From the NCBI GenBank assembly GCA_030522415.1, contig CM060107.1, positions 1,380,347 to 1,444,346 on the forward strand: 64,000 bases of DNA, written 5' to 3'. Position numbers and translations under genes: made by a program. The notes under the pieces are model-generated. The model was not told where the DNA came from. It did no database searches and saw nothing but the letters and a program-made list of their open reading frames with translations. Positions within the stretch are counted from its first letter, which is position 1; each line of letters opens with the position of its first letter. Positions 45,246 through 57,680 of the stretch are shown piece by piece. The stretch comes from Channallabes apus (Eukaryota > Chordata > Actinopteri > Siluriformes > Clariidae).

Positions 45246-47904
45246 AAGAGTAATAATTTGGAGTTTTATTACAATAGATTGTATAAAGGGATAAAAGCTA
45301 AAGAAAAGAAAAAAGGTTGAGCTCAGGTGGATCAAAGCTGATGATCAGGGGGTCGAGAGCAACATAAGAGAACATCATAGCAACCATCGTCATGGCTTCA
45401 ACTCTCTAAGAAAATGTTGGATTTTCCTTCTAAGAAGAAACAGAAAGAGGAGATTTTTAAATTTTGTTAATTCCCTGACTGAAGCTGTAATGGATAAGCG
45501 GAGACAAATGAGCCGTGTGGCTAATCTATGGGACGTGTACAGCCTTGGGGACATTCTTTTATAGGAAAATAATCAGTGTCAGGGTGATGTACTGAAGATG
45601 TTCCTATAATTGTATCGAATAACCATGACGTTGTGTGATATAACCAGAATAACCTAATCTTATTAAGTTTTTAGTCACTTTGACGTTGTCATGGTGATCA
45701 TAGTGACCGAATGTTCAGCATTCTGTATATTCAAACTATTTGAAGGAAAGAAAACAGAGATGAGTCACTAGAAATAGTTTAGACTTCATGAACGTTGAGA
45801 TTTAAGCAACAGTGCAGTTTTCTTTAAAGAATAAATAAAACTTATTAATTACGTTTTTTCCTTTGACATAATATTAAGATATAAATGTAATAGGAGTGTC
45901 GGTATATAATGTTTTAGGTGTGTACAGGTGTATATATATATATAACTTACAGGTCCAACCTATAGGGAAATCTCCAGTCACATGACATCAGTGATTATGA
46001 AAACTGGTTAGACTGGATTCCAGTATGTTGTGTTACATCTGTATATACCGTACATTATGTTTGTGTTACATCTGTATATACCGTACATTATGTTTATGTT
46101 ACATCTGTATATACAGTACATTATGTTGTGTTACTCCTGTATATACCGTATATTAAAAGTTGTCTTGGTTTGGTGTTTTACTGTCTGGTGACATTATCTC
46201 TGATAATTTCTTATAAACACTCGAAGCAGGATTAAGCAGTTCCTTTTTAGTTACATGTCTGTGTTTCTCTTTCATTTTAACCTAAAGTCAAATGTAAGTT
46301 CCTGTAAGGTCACATGGTACGTCTCATATACTGTACATTTCCAGATATCTGGGATTTAGTGAAAAGTATGAGTTTAATGCTGAACCTCTCACAACGATGC
46401 CCCAAACATGATCTTTATATTAAATAAAGAAAAAATGCCATTAAAAGCTGTTTAAACTGTTAAGCCAAGGTTAATGTTACAGAAGCCTACGTATATTTTA
46501 TTTAACTTATACACAGTTATTTCTATCAGCACTGTTCAGTCTTTTATTTGTACTTTGTGGCTTTACATATAAATTAAACTATACGGCTCTCAGTCAGGTT
46601 CTGTAACTCCTGTTGGCACCAGTGTTGTTGTTATAAGGGTGTGTCTGACGTACGTTATCTAACCAGAAGTGTGAGAGTTACTGTAATGTCTCTTTCGCTT
46701 TTGTATGAGAGTGAGCACCCCCTCCTGGACGTACAGGGTGTTACAGGGAGTTACACTAATTAAACAAATCATTATATACAATGTGTGTATTTAGATATCC
46801 ATCCATCTAGGAACCTCTGTAGTCCAACCAGGGACCAGGGAGGCCAACAGTGACCATCGTATCTATTCTCATTTTCACAAGCGTGGTAGGAGCTCTGGTC
46901 AACATGCATTCACACACTGCGGGCAGTTTAGCAATGGCAATTATCCTAACCTGCATGTCTTTAGACTTTGGGAGGAAACTGGAGTATCTGGAGGAAACTT
47001 TCAAGGCACGGGTAATAACTGTGAAATAAAACACAGTCACATATGCTTTTATCCTTTTATCCTTTTTATTTAACATTTTTATGCATGCTTAAGCAGAAAG
47101 AAGCAAAGTTTAAAAATATTATAAGCAGAAATAAATACAGTATACGACGACCGAGGTGCAAGAATGTGTGGAACAGACCTGAGGTTGACCTGAAGCATCT
47201 AATACACTAATAACTGAATGACGTGTGTCCTCACTGGTACAGCATGTCACTGCATTAGCTTACACAGCTTCACAGTCACAAACACACGCCCTGATCATAC
47301 AGAGATTTAACACCATCAGGCTCTAAACAGCTCAATAACTTCATAATGGTGTTACATCTAATACATACAGTATACCTCATATATATAAACTCCGTCATCT
47401 TTAACACTCTTTGGGTTTTATAGACCTATTCGATTATTCTAGTCCTGGAATACAGGAAATTTAACAATATAATTATATGAACCATGATAAATCATTAAGT
47501 ATCAGCACTCAGCATCACTCAATGCAAAAGAATTATATCTTAGCAAGTGAAATATTCTTGAATCAAGCCAAACCTAGCTTAAATTTTCTTAAAATAAGTT
47601 TTTACAACAAAGCAACTATAAGACTTTTAATATTATTTCTAGTCAAATGTCGCTAAAATTGTAAGTGGAAACTATGAGAAGATCATTTAGCTTCTTTTAA
47701 GAATTAAATCCTTAAAACCAGGAAAAGGTATCTGCTAATACAGTAAAATAAAACATTTTAGCTTAAAATTTTTAGTAAACTTTACATAGGATTAAGGTTA
47801 TTAATCTTATTTTTGTTATGCTGTATTTTAATTAGATTTTAAGAAATTATATGAATTTAAAGAGAGTAGGATAATTTAGGGATAATTTAACAATATTTAA
47901 TATA
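45246..47904. other. Unassigned intergenic DNA
   Basis: No gene recognised. It contains a three-fold imperfect repeat of about 50 bp at 46022-46155 (TTACATCTGTATATACCGTA), a diverged SINE piece on the minus strand at about 46795-47035 (CTAACCTGCATGTCTTTAGA), and otherwise AT-rich sequence. Confidence 0.45.
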
Positions 47905-48136
47905 CAGGGAGACCTCGGATTACGAGTAACGCGGTTTACGAGTGTTCCGAAAGACGAGCAAAGACTTTTAATAAATTTTGATTTGGAAAACGAACAAGTC
48001 TTGGTTTACGAGCACCGAGTATCATGCATCACGACACCGTGCCCCTTCACACACACATTTGATTTGGTTTATGAGTGTTTTGGAATACGAGCCTGCTTCC
48101 GGGAACGAATTATGCTCATAATCCAAGGTTCCACTG
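47905..48136. mobile_element. Mariner-type MITE, 232 bp
   Basis: Imperfect inverted ends CAGGGAGACCTCGGATTACG and (opposite strand) CAGTGGAACCTTGGATTATG, with a TA at the left. Inside, GGTTTACGAGTGTT-like units repeat four times. No coding sequence. Confidence 0.72.
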
Positions 48137-48501
48137 AATTTTCACTCACTAATATATATATTTTTGTAGTATTAAGACTAAACAAAACAGCTGGAGTTAA
48201 CTTTCACAGTTTCTCCAGTGTATGTGATTAGAATAAGTTGCCAGTTTATCAGGAGAACGCACTACAGACATTGTTTACTACGTTTATAATAATTGACTTC
48301 ACTGTATCTATTACTATTCATCATTAAAAGTCTGAGTTCAACAGTGAGGTTGCAGAAAAGAAGAGAAATACACAGTATACCTAATAAACTGGCAACGTTT
48401 TATATATTTTTAACTATATGCATATTCAGTATCTAGATATATTATATTTCCTCATGAAATCTATATGTAGCAACATTTATTATAATGTGTATTATAATAT
48501 A

Positions 48502-49712
48502 CAGATCAGCCATAACATTAAACCCACTCTCAGGTGAAGTAAGGAATACTGACTATCTCATTACAGCGCCACCTGTCAGTGAAGTGGGGTATATTATAAA
48601 TTAGGCAGCAAGTGAACAATCGATGGATTCAAAGTTTTCCATTTTCAAAGCTTTCCAAGTGTTGGAAGCAGGAAAATGAGCAAGCATGAGGATTTAAATG
48701 ACTTTAAACAATGGCCTGGTTGTGACGTCTAGACGACTGAATCAAAGCGACCCAAACCTGCAGATCTTGTGGGATGTTCCCAGTCTGCAGTGGTCAGGAC
48801 ATACCAAAAGTGATCGAAGAAAGGGGAACCAATAAACCAGTGACAGGGTCATGGGTGCCCAAGTGGTTACTGATGCACCAGGGGATTGAAGGCTGGCCCA
48901 TGTACGACGGTCCAATAGAAGCGCTAATGTGGCTCAAACTGAGGAAAAAGTGAACGTTTGTTCTGAAAGGAGACAGAACACACAGTGCAGTACAGTTTTT
49001 TGTGTGTATAGAGCTGTGTAGCTGCCGAGGTGGCAGGGTGTCCATGCTGACCCGTGTCCTCCACCAAAGGCTCCTACAATGGGCACATGAGCATCAGAAT
49101 TGGACCACAGAGCAACAGAAGAAGGTGTTCTGGTCTGATAAATATAATTTTCATTTACATGATATGGATGGCTGGGGGTGTGTGTGGCTTTTCTGGGAAA
49201 GAGACAACACCAGGATGCACTATGGGACAAAGGCGAGTGGACGGAGGCAGTGTGATGCTCTAGGTGATGTTCTGCTGGGAAACCTTGGGTCCTGACATTG
49301 ATGTGGATGTTAATTTGACATGTCCCACCTACCTAAACATCGTGTTACACCCCTTCATGGAGACGGTGTTCCCTGATGGCACTGGCCTCTTTCAGCAGGA
49401 TAACACACCCTGATACACTGCACACACACTGTGCAGGACTGGTTTGAGATCACATGTTGACTCCACCTACAAATTCTTCAGACTTCAGTCTGATCGAGTG
49501 TCTGTGAGATGTGCTGGAGGCACAAGTATGATCCATGCAGGTTCCACTTCACACAGTTACAGTACATGACTTAAAGGATCTGCTGCTAATGGCTCGTTTC
49601 CAGATACCACACACACACACACACACCTTCAGAGGTCAGAGCTCTTTTAGTGGTACAAGGAGAACCTACACTATATGGGGGGGGGGGGGGGGTAATGTTA
49701 TGGCTGACCTGT
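48502..49712 (+). mobile_element. Decayed Tc1/mariner element, 1.2 kb
   Basis: Inverted ends CAGATCAGCCATAACATTA and TAATGTTATGGCTGACCTG. Inside, a broken transposase is visible: WAHEHQNWTTEQQKKVFWSD (first catalytic Asp, about 49100) and an out-of-frame GSVMLW-like part near 49250. A G run of about 16 lies at 49677-49692. Confidence 0.8.
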
Positions 49713-50187
49713 GTCTATATTATATATAATATGTTTCAATATATTTTAAAGTCCTTAAAATCCAAAGAATGCTAAAATTCACACACATTCTAAAATACAC
49801 CTGGTGTATACAGTATACGCACAGAACAAGTGCGAGAAAAGTAAAATGTAAGTAAAATACAAAAGAATGTTCAGAAGTCGATCCTGGACATTTGTGATCT
49901 CCTGTGTGGATGAGAAGAGGATGGAGAGGAGGTTTGATTTAGGATGCTCTCAGAGGAAGCCTGCTTATACGATAGCAGAGAGCTAATTAGCAAGGTAGAG
50001 TAAATATACTGTAAGAAGAAAAGCCACCAAGGAGAACTTCTACATCCTTCTGAAGGGAAAAACAAAGAAAAATCTAATTATACTTACAGTATTAAACATT
50101 CAGTATTCAGATAAAATAAAGCACTTTTTAAAGTGAGGGTGTGAAAACATATTTCTTACCCAGGGCATGGCCAGGCAAACGCTTCCT

Positions 50188-53100
50188 CTAAGCAGAGGAT
50201 TCTCTGTTGTTCTGATCAGCACTGTGTGCAAAAAAAATAAATTCCAAACCATTTTAACAACTGAGTGAATTTAAATTGTGTATTAAACACTACATACCTG
50301 ATTCCAAAAAAGTTGGGACACGGTACAAATTGTGAATAAAAACAGAATGCAATGAAGTGGAAGTTTCAAATTTCAATGTTATTACCATAGACTATAGATA
50401 ACATACCAAATGTTGAAAGTGAGACATTCATGAAATTTGCTATGCCAAATATTGGCTCATTTCTGGATTTCATGAAAGCTACACATTCCAAAAAAGTTGG
50501 GGCAGGTAGCAATTAGAGGCCGGAAAAGTTAAAGGTTCATATAAGAATCAGCTGGAGGACCAATTTGCAACTTATTAAGTCAATTGGCAACATGATTGGG
50601 TATAAAAGGAGATCTCAGAGTGGCAGCATCTCTCAGATGAGCAGAGGATCATCAATTCCCCCAATGCTGCGGCGAAAAATATTGGTGCAACGTCATAAAG
50701 GAGCTTCTCAGAGAAAGATTTCAAAGAGTTTGAAGTTATCATCATCTACAAGCATAATATCATCCAAAGATTCAGAGAATCTGGAACAATCTCTGTGCGT
50801 AAGGGTCGAGGCCGGAAGACGGTACTGGATACCCGTGATCTTCGGGCTATTAGACGGCACTGCATCACATACAGGAACGCTACTGTAATGGAAATCAGTA
50901 ATACTTCAGGAATACATCCAGAAAACATTGTTGGTGAACTGCGCCATTCGACGTTCCCGGCTAAAACTCTATAGGTCAAAAAAGAAGCCATATCTAAACA
51001 TGATCCAGAAGTTCAGGTGCTTTCTCTGGGCCAAGGCTCATTTAAAATGGACTGTGGCAAAGTGGGAAACTGTTCTGTGGTCAGACGAATCAAAATTTGA
51101 AGTTCTTTTTGGGAAACTGGGACGCCATGTCATCTGGACTAAAGAGGACAAGGACAACCCAAGTTGTTATCAGCGGTCAGTTCAGAAGCCTGAATCTCTG
51201 ATGGTATGGGGTTACATGAGTGCGTGTGGCATTGGGCAGCGTACACATCTGGAAAGCCACATCAATGCTGAACGGTACATCCAAGTTCTAGAACAACTTA
51301 TGCTCTCATCCAGACGTCGTCTATTTCAGGGAAGACCTTACATTTTCCAACATGTCAATGCCAGACCACATTCTGCATCAATCACAACATCATGGCTGCG
51401 TAGGATCCGGATCTGGGTACTGAAGTGACCAGACTGCAGTCCAGATCTTTCACCCATAGAAAACATTCAGCTCATCATAAAGAGGACGATGCGACAAAGA
51501 AGACCAGAGACAGTCGAACAACTAGAGACCTGTATTAGACAAGGATGGGACAACATTCCTATTCCTAAACTTGAGCACCTTGTCTCCTCAGTCCCCAGAC
51601 ATTTGCAGACGGTTATAAAAAGAAGAGGGGATTCCACACAGGGGGAAACATGGCCTTGTCCCAACTTTTTTGAGATGTGTTGATGCCAGGAAATTTAAAA
51701 TCAACTTATCTTTCCCTTAAAATGATAACTTTTCTCAGTTTAAACATTTTATATCATTACATTCTGTTTTTATTCACAATTTCGCAACTTTTTTGGAATC
51801 GGGGTTGTACATGCATTAAAGGGTAAAGTATGACCAAGAACTGCAAAACAAAATAAGTCCAAAAACAAAATAACAAATCAATCAGAAAACACAACAACAA
51901 TTCAGACTAACCAGAAGAGGTAGGTACAGGCTGAGAATGAACGTCTTCGCATTTCAATCGCAAACCACACCTACTTTTTCTTGTTGGTTGATTCTTATTG
52001 CTGATTGGTCAAGACATTCATTCATTCATTTTCTATACCGCTTAATCCTGTGTTCAGGGTCGCGGGGGACCTGGAGCCTATCCCAGGAGACTTCGGGCAC
52101 TAGGCGGGGTACACCCTGGACAGGGTGCCAATCCATCGCAGGGCACACACACATACTGTACACACACTCAATCACACACTACGGGCAATTTAGGAACGCC
52201 AATTAGCCTAACCTGCATTTCTTTGGATTGTGGGAGGAAACCGGAGTACCCGGAGGAAACCCACCAAGCACGGGGAGAACATGCAAACTCCATGTACACA
52301 GAGACGGGAATCGAGCCTGGCCGGGGAATTGAACCCAGACCCTGGAGGTGCAAGGCGACAGTGCTAAGCACTACACCACCGCGCCGCCGGTCAAGACAAC
52401 TGTCACTAAAACATACAGGAAGTACTGCAGCGTCACAGACAGATGTCTCGTCCAATCGGAAGTCTGAATTTTATCTGCAAACTAGACCTATTTTTCCCAG
52501 TTTGTCTGAATTGTTGTGGTGTTTTCCAGTTTGGTAATTTGCCATTTAGTTTTCGCTTTTCTTGTTTTGTTTTGCACTTCTTGGCCACCGTAGTAAAGAC
52601 AGTGACGTGTTATACTCACTCAGAAGACTGCCGTCTCATTTTCCAGCGTATAACCAGACTGATCAGCAGCAGCAGAAACACAGCCAGGGGTATGAGCACA
52701 AACACATGAGTTCTACTCTGGGCTGAAAAGAAATGCGGTATGCAGTAATCAGGCGTAGAGTACCGCACGAGGGTAAAAGGCTCAGGCACATGTAAAGAAA
52801 TACAAGTCAAAAGTGGACAACGCTTCTAATTCCATGTTCTTTCCTGATGTTTATTCATTTCCCCACTGTATACATCATGGCTCCCATTCATGTGCCACAG
52901 CACCTACACCAGAAGCTCCACCAGAAGCTCTATACCAGTACTGTGTTGTGAGCCATTGTGATGTCTGAAGTATCATGATAACACTACAGTATACATTATG
53001 TAAAAGTTCTACCTACATGATCCAAAAGAGCTCAGTGTTCCAACTAAATTCTTGGTCCTGTTTACTGTTGAAATGCAGAAGAAAGAGATTAAATTGCACA

Positions 53101-54321
53101 CAACAAGCTTATGGTGAAGTTTATTTTTTCCCCAATGTGTGATGTGATGTTCCTCAGAAACTCACGTTTGTAGAAATGCACTTTCTCATACTGCAAAAAC
53201 AAACACAACATAAAAACTCCAGTCAGTGAAATGTGTAAATCCATAGAATAACGATGCTCTTACACGCGCTTACCTTCGGACTGTCACAGTGCACCTTCAA
53301 GTAAACTTCAGACCTGTTGCAGGAGACGGAGACGTTCGCAGACGGTTTGACAACCTCCAAAATGATGTCGTTCTACAAGCAAATACAAAACAATGATGAA
53401 AGCAGACAGTCACACAAGATATTTCTCGCTCCAGGAGAACGTCTAGACATTTCAGGTAACGGTAACTAATGAGGTTTTGGAGTTACCTCGTCTCTCAGAG
53501 TCCAGTCGCAGGATTTATTGTTCCTGTAAAACTCGCTGGTGTTCAGCGTGGCATTGCCCGAGTCCTCGCACGAGATGCTGCCGTAATCTAAAACCACATC
53601 AGTTCAGCACTGGTTAGCAACACGTACAGTAAATGTGGACACGGAGAGTGCCAATAGCGTGTTCAACTGTGGCTCTTACATCCAGAGGACGCAGACGGAA
53701 ACCCAGCAAGCACTCGGGCGGTGGTGGTGTGAGGTGCGAGTGTAACTGTGTTAACCACTGAGCCACAGGGCCGCCTAACACCAGGGATTTATTTATAGAT
53801 TTAGTCTTCTAGCATCAGACCATCAGGTAGCACGATATGTTCAGCGTCAGGACCTGAAGGTCGTTGTAGTAATGCGTAATAAACGGTGCAAAACGTTAAA
53901 TAGTGTAAAACATTATTGTACAGTCATGTGGAACCTGAACTATTGGTGTTGATAACGGAGGAGAAATCAGATGAATACCGGCGCCGCCCTGAACCACATG
54001 AGGACAACCCGCTTCCTGAAGGAGGAATAGATTACTTCCTGTACGAGAAACTAAAGTAAAAACACTGGCAAGCATGTGCACAACTCTACACACACACACA
54101 CACACACATTCCTCTACACTTCAAAGAGGCCACTAGATCCGTGATTACTACTGTGATCGTGACGCAATGGAATGTGGTTGTTTGACGCGACTAGCACTTT
54201 GATTTCTTGTTTCGTTACAAATTAAACCTTTAAAATGTGAAAACTGTGAAATCTGAGACTTACCATGGACTGTAAGAGCACCGCAGCCTCCCACGAGGAA
54301 AAGGGCGAAGAGAACGGCCAT
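50188..54321 (-). CDS. Small type I membrane glycoprotein, family not recognised (about 139 aa)
   Basis: Six exons fit by phase and GT-AG sites: 54264-54321 (signal, MAVLFALFLVGGCGA), 53487-53587, 53274-53372, 53166-53190, 52620-52722 (membrane segment VFVLIPLAVFLLLLISLVI, then RWKMRRQ), 50188-50221 (tail ending NNRESSA and stop). If the donor GA|GTGAGTA at 52619 is not used, the frame stops at 52616-52618, giving 129 aa. The ectodomain of about 80 residues has four cysteines (SCED, SCDW, SCNR, HCDS) and five N-glycosylation sites (NAT, NTS, NKS, NVS, NRS). No ITAM or ITIM motif is seen. The last intron holds a Tc1 and a SINE. It sits between class I genes and a beta2i-like proteasome gene, so an immune surface role is conceivable, but that is inference from position only. 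Confidence 0.7.
50293..51807 (+). mobile_element. Tc1-like transposon, copy 3 (diverged)
   Basis: TA-flanked (50291-50292, 51808-51809); ends CATACCTGATTCCAAAAAAG and its approximate complement. It is the same family as 15297-16877 but in plus orientation and clearly older. Confidence 0.9.
50565..51683 (+). pseudogene. Tc1 transposase, copy 3, several frameshifts
   Basis: Pieces: MIGYKRRSQSGSISQMSRGS with HTH (LRRKILVQRHKGASQRKISK), then [20 protein letters not shown] with the first Asp, then QGRPYIFQHVNARPHS in which the second catalytic Asp is replaced (HVN for QDN), then CIRQGWDNIPIPKLEHLVSS. It keeps the 13 bases missing in copies 1 and 2. Confidence 0.88.
52017..52388 (-). mobile_element. 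Full-length tRNA-type SINE, 372 bp
   Basis: On the minus strand it begins GGCGGCGCGGTGGTGTAGTG (A-box region), has a B box GGTTCAATTCC, a conserved middle (AACATGCAAACTCC-type, GGGAGGAAACCGG on the plus strand) and ends in ATGAATGAATG. Target duplication GGTCAAGACA at 52007-52016 and 52389-52398. It is the reference copy for the fragments at 18121, 22510, 40964, 44655 and 46795. Confidence 0.9.
53685..53780 (-). repeat. SINE 5' remnant
   Basis: GGCGGCCCTGTGGCTCAGTGG on the minus strand matches the tRNA-like head of the 52017-52388 SINE family; it lies in intron 1 of the glycoprotein gene. Confidence 0.6.
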
Positions 54322-55540
54322 GTTTAAATCTGGCCTCCCACCACTTCCTCTACGTTCTTAAAGATTAATATGAAGAAATGATTCATATCTCCACCAGCTG
54401 GTCAGGAGGACAGAAATAACCCTAGCAACATCCGTACATACACACAAGATCACACAAGAGCAGAATGATGACATCATGTCTTATTACTTCAGGTCGGTGA
54501 GTCTGCGGGTTTTCCATCAGTTTATCTCAGAGATCAAATCACTATCAGAGGAAAACAGCTGTAAACATCAGGACCGTTAATGTTCTTTAATATAGTCACA
54601 AATAATCATAATAATAATAATATTAATAATAATAATAATATACACACACTGGAAAAACGCACCACTTCAGGTTAGTGTGACACTAAAGACAGTAAACTTG
54701 TTCTACATAAAGAATAATTTAACAGCACATTAAACAATCCATTCATCCTTTATTCATTCTCAGTATCTACTTCATGCTAATTAGCCTAGCAGGAGAGTTA
54801 AGAGCCCCAAGCGCATCTCATTAATAAGCCCCGCCCCTTCCCATTCGGTCCTCTGCTTCTCACGTACCCCAGTTCCTGCTTTCATTATTATTGTTATTGT
54901 TATTAATTTAGCAAATCGCTACAAATCCACGTACGGTGCTGAGCACATGCTGGTCTAACAGTACGATCGTACCTGACGCCTTGTTTCAATGCTTTAGGGC
55001 TCCACCCAGAAATCCAGGCTTCTGCTCCCAGCCACTTGTGGGTCCAGGTTTAGTATTAAAAATCACAAGGTCACAAAATGCTACCTCTGATGTATACACT
55101 TCCGCTCAAAAGTTTGTACACCCCTTCTAACTCCATGGTCATTCCTGATGTGTATTTCTTTCTGCGATGTGGTAACAATTCCAAACTACAGCCATGAGCT
55201 AGTGAGGAAGTAGCACAAACGGATATACAGTGCCTATCGTATTTTGCTACTGGACACATTTTCTGTTGGCGTAGGATGAAACGTTGACCTAGGAAATGTT
55301 ACTGTTGGGGAGTTCTGATCCCCGATTGGACGTAATAAACAGATTTCACAATGTGTGTTTTTTATGAAAGTAGAAATTCATGCACGTTTTTTGTAACATT
55401 AGTGGAAGGAGTCTCCAGTGTCAGTAACATGTGATGGTGCAGCTTTTCAGATATCTTCAGGACGGAGGGAGTTTACATGTACTTTGAGTTTTCTTCCTTT
55501 TTTAACTTGAAATGAGAGAATAAAGAGAAGTTGTTGAGGG
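54322..55540. other. Intergenic, no gene seen
   Basis: Upstream of the minus-strand glycoprotein gene, so its promoter should be in the first few hundred bases. It contains a TAA-rich tract at 54608-54640. A Tc1-end-like GCTCAAAAGTTTGTACACCCC at 55104 hints at a MITE remnant. Confidence 0.4.
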
Positions 55541-55795
55541 AACAAGGGCAGTGGTGGCTCAATCGGTTAAGGCTGTGGGTTACTGAGTTACTGATCGGAA
55601 GGTCGGGGGTTCGAACCCCAGCATCGGCAAGTTGCCACTGTTGAGCCCTTGAGCAAGGCCCTTAACCCTATCTGCTCCAGGGGCGCTGTAAGCTGGCTGA
55701 CCCTGCGCTCTGACCCCAGTTTCCTAATTGGGATATGCGAAGAAGAAATTTCGCTGTGCTGTAAAAAAGTACATGTGACAATAATTGAATATTCT
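55541..55795 (+). mobile_element. V-SINE-type element with a different tail
   Basis: A box (GGTGGCTCAATCGGTTAAGG), B box (GGTTCGAACCCC), V-SINE core (TTGCCACTGTTGAGCCCTTG), then a tail AATTTCGCTGTGCTG, GTGACAATAA unlike the two V-SINEs at 38318 and 42912. Followed by (TTC)n. Confidence 0.87.
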
Positions 55796-55989
55796 TCTTC
55801 TTCTTCTTCTTCTAATAGCTGCTGTAACGTGGCTAGAAACGCACAAAAAGTCTGACATGTGCGCACACACACACACACACTGCTTTAAAGAGAGAAACCG
55901 AGGACTCAGCACTATTACAAAACGTTTTATTAACTGCAAAAACATTAAACATTACGTACACATTCGATTAAAATAGCATTCAACAAGGA

Positions 55990-56672
55990 ATAAAAATCTT
56001 AATCAGAGAATAATGAATAAATCATGAAATAAACTTTTATACAATTTTCTTCTTAAATGTGAGTAACACACGGTCCTGTGTATGAAACACACACTCACAA
56101 ATTCATGAGAGAATCACAATGTACAACACACACACACTACTGTCACTCAGGACAAGTAGGAAGACCTCCACCGCCCCCTGGTGGTCAGCTCAGGACTTGG
56201 CTGCCTGAACTTTATACAGAAACACACAGTCACACACCTACAGCTGGACAGTCCACACTTTAATCAGTTTAATTAACCAGGACCTTAATTATAAAATGTT
56301 TTAAAATCTGATCTGTTTATCCCGCGCATGAACTCAGTGAGCTGCTGAAAATATAATGTTTCCAAACGCGTTATAACAAAATCACTGGACTCGGAGTACA
56401 ATTCAAATTACGCTTCTAATTAGCAAAACATTCAAGTATTATAAATATAAAACATTATAATTTTGTATGTAGTTTTTCATATTTTGGGATTAAGTTAGGC
56501 GGAACAGTGTGTGTGTGTGTACGTTTATTCTTTTTTTCTCCAGTTAAGTTTGCGCTGGAGCAACTCAGCTAACATGGGGAACACGTCTAGAGCGTCTAGA
56601 ACCTCTGAATTATACAAACAACACACACACGCGCACACACACACACACACACGACTGAAGGTTTAAAGCGGG
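55990..56672. other. 3' flank and 3' UTR of cenpa
   Basis: No other gene. AATAAA on the minus strand at 56524-56529 lies about 145 bp beyond the cenpa stop and is a likely polyadenylation signal. CA microsatellite at about 56630-56650. Confidence 0.45.
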
Positions 56673-57346
56673 TCACATGTTCTCCACCCCTCTGATTCGC
56701 CGAGCCAGCTGGATGTCTTTGGGGAACAGCGTCACTCGCTTGGCGTGAATCGCACACAGGTTAGCGTCGGAGAAGAGACGCACCAGGAACGCCTCGGCAG
56801 CCTGAGGAGGAACACACAGCACGTCAGCTACGCCGGTTTATTTATTTATATATACACACACGTGTGTGTGTGTGTGTGGGGAGTACCTCCTGTAGGGCTA
56901 AGAGAGCATAGCCCTGCCACCTTATATTCTCCCTGCAGAACACCTGACACACCTCCCTCACCTACACACACACACACATGGAGAAATATAATATAATAAT
57001 ATATAATATAAAGAATTAAAACATATGTGCAAGTGTGTGTGTGTACCAGGCGTGAAAACGGTGCTTTACGCAGCAGCAGGTTTGTAGATTTCTGATACTT
57101 TCGGATCTCCATCAGCGCTCTCATGCCCGGGCGAAACCTCCGCTTCTTCCTCGGGGTCGCCTCTGAACACACACACACCTCGTTTGAGCACCACACACAC
57201 AAACATTTAAGTTAGTATCCGTTATTAAACACACAGGTTCTACCTGAGGGTCCGCTGTCTCTGCGTGTGCGCGCGGGAGTGCGTGCGGGAGTCCTGCGCT
57301 TCGGAGTCCCCTGCTTGCGGCGGTTTGAGGACGAGTCACGCCTCAT
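56673..57346 (-). CDS. cenpa: Centromeric histone H3 variant CENP-A, 140 aa
   Basis: Four coding exons with exact phase and splice sites: 57244-57346, 57047-57162, 56887-56961, 56673-56801. The basic N-tail ([20 protein letters not shown], with a TPAR-TPAR repeat) is unlike canonical H3. The histone fold follows: [20 protein letters not shown] (alphaN), [20 protein letters not shown] (alpha1-loop1-alpha2 start) and [20 protein letters not shown] (alpha2-loop2), ending [10 protein letters not shown] in loop 1 and the divergent alpha2 correspond to the CENP-A targeting domain. It replaces H3 in centromeric nucleosomes and seeds the kinetochore. Length equals human CENP-A (140). A 5' UTR exon may lie at 60501-60600 (donor ACAG|GTGAG), with an acceptor CTTCAG at 57391; that would make a 3.1-kb leader intron that holds two transposons. 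Confidence 0.93.
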
Positions 57347-57617
57347 CACGCTTACACTCGACCAGACACGTCAGGAAGGACACACTGATACTGAAGCCAA
57401 CACACACACACACTATAAAATCCATTGTTCCACAGTAAAACATCTCTAACAGTGCACTTAAACAGTCTAAAGTGTGTGTGCTCGTGTGTGTGTGTGTAGG
57501 GGCCAGTATGTCACAGCGCATCCTCTGTTCATGTACACATGTGTCAGTGAGGCTAGAATAGAATGTGTGTGTATGTGTGTAGTGTATATAGTGTGTCAAC
57601 TGCATTTAACACAAATT

Positions 57618-57672
<55 letters not shown>

Positions 57673-57680
57673 TACACACA

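Noticed and set aside
49871..50065. Minus-strand frame after strong acceptors (SSPWWLFFLQYIYSTLLISS) as extra exons of the glycoprotein gene
   Set aside because: It can be joined in an open frame only by reading the 50188-50221 exon in another phase. The phase set by the upstream exons gives a stop at 50188, so this is more likely 3' UTR or chance.
55580..55640. tRNA gene-like A and B boxes (GGTTCGAACCCC)
   Set aside because: The segment lacks a full cloverleaf and runs into the V-SINE core, so it is a SINE head, not a tRNA gene.
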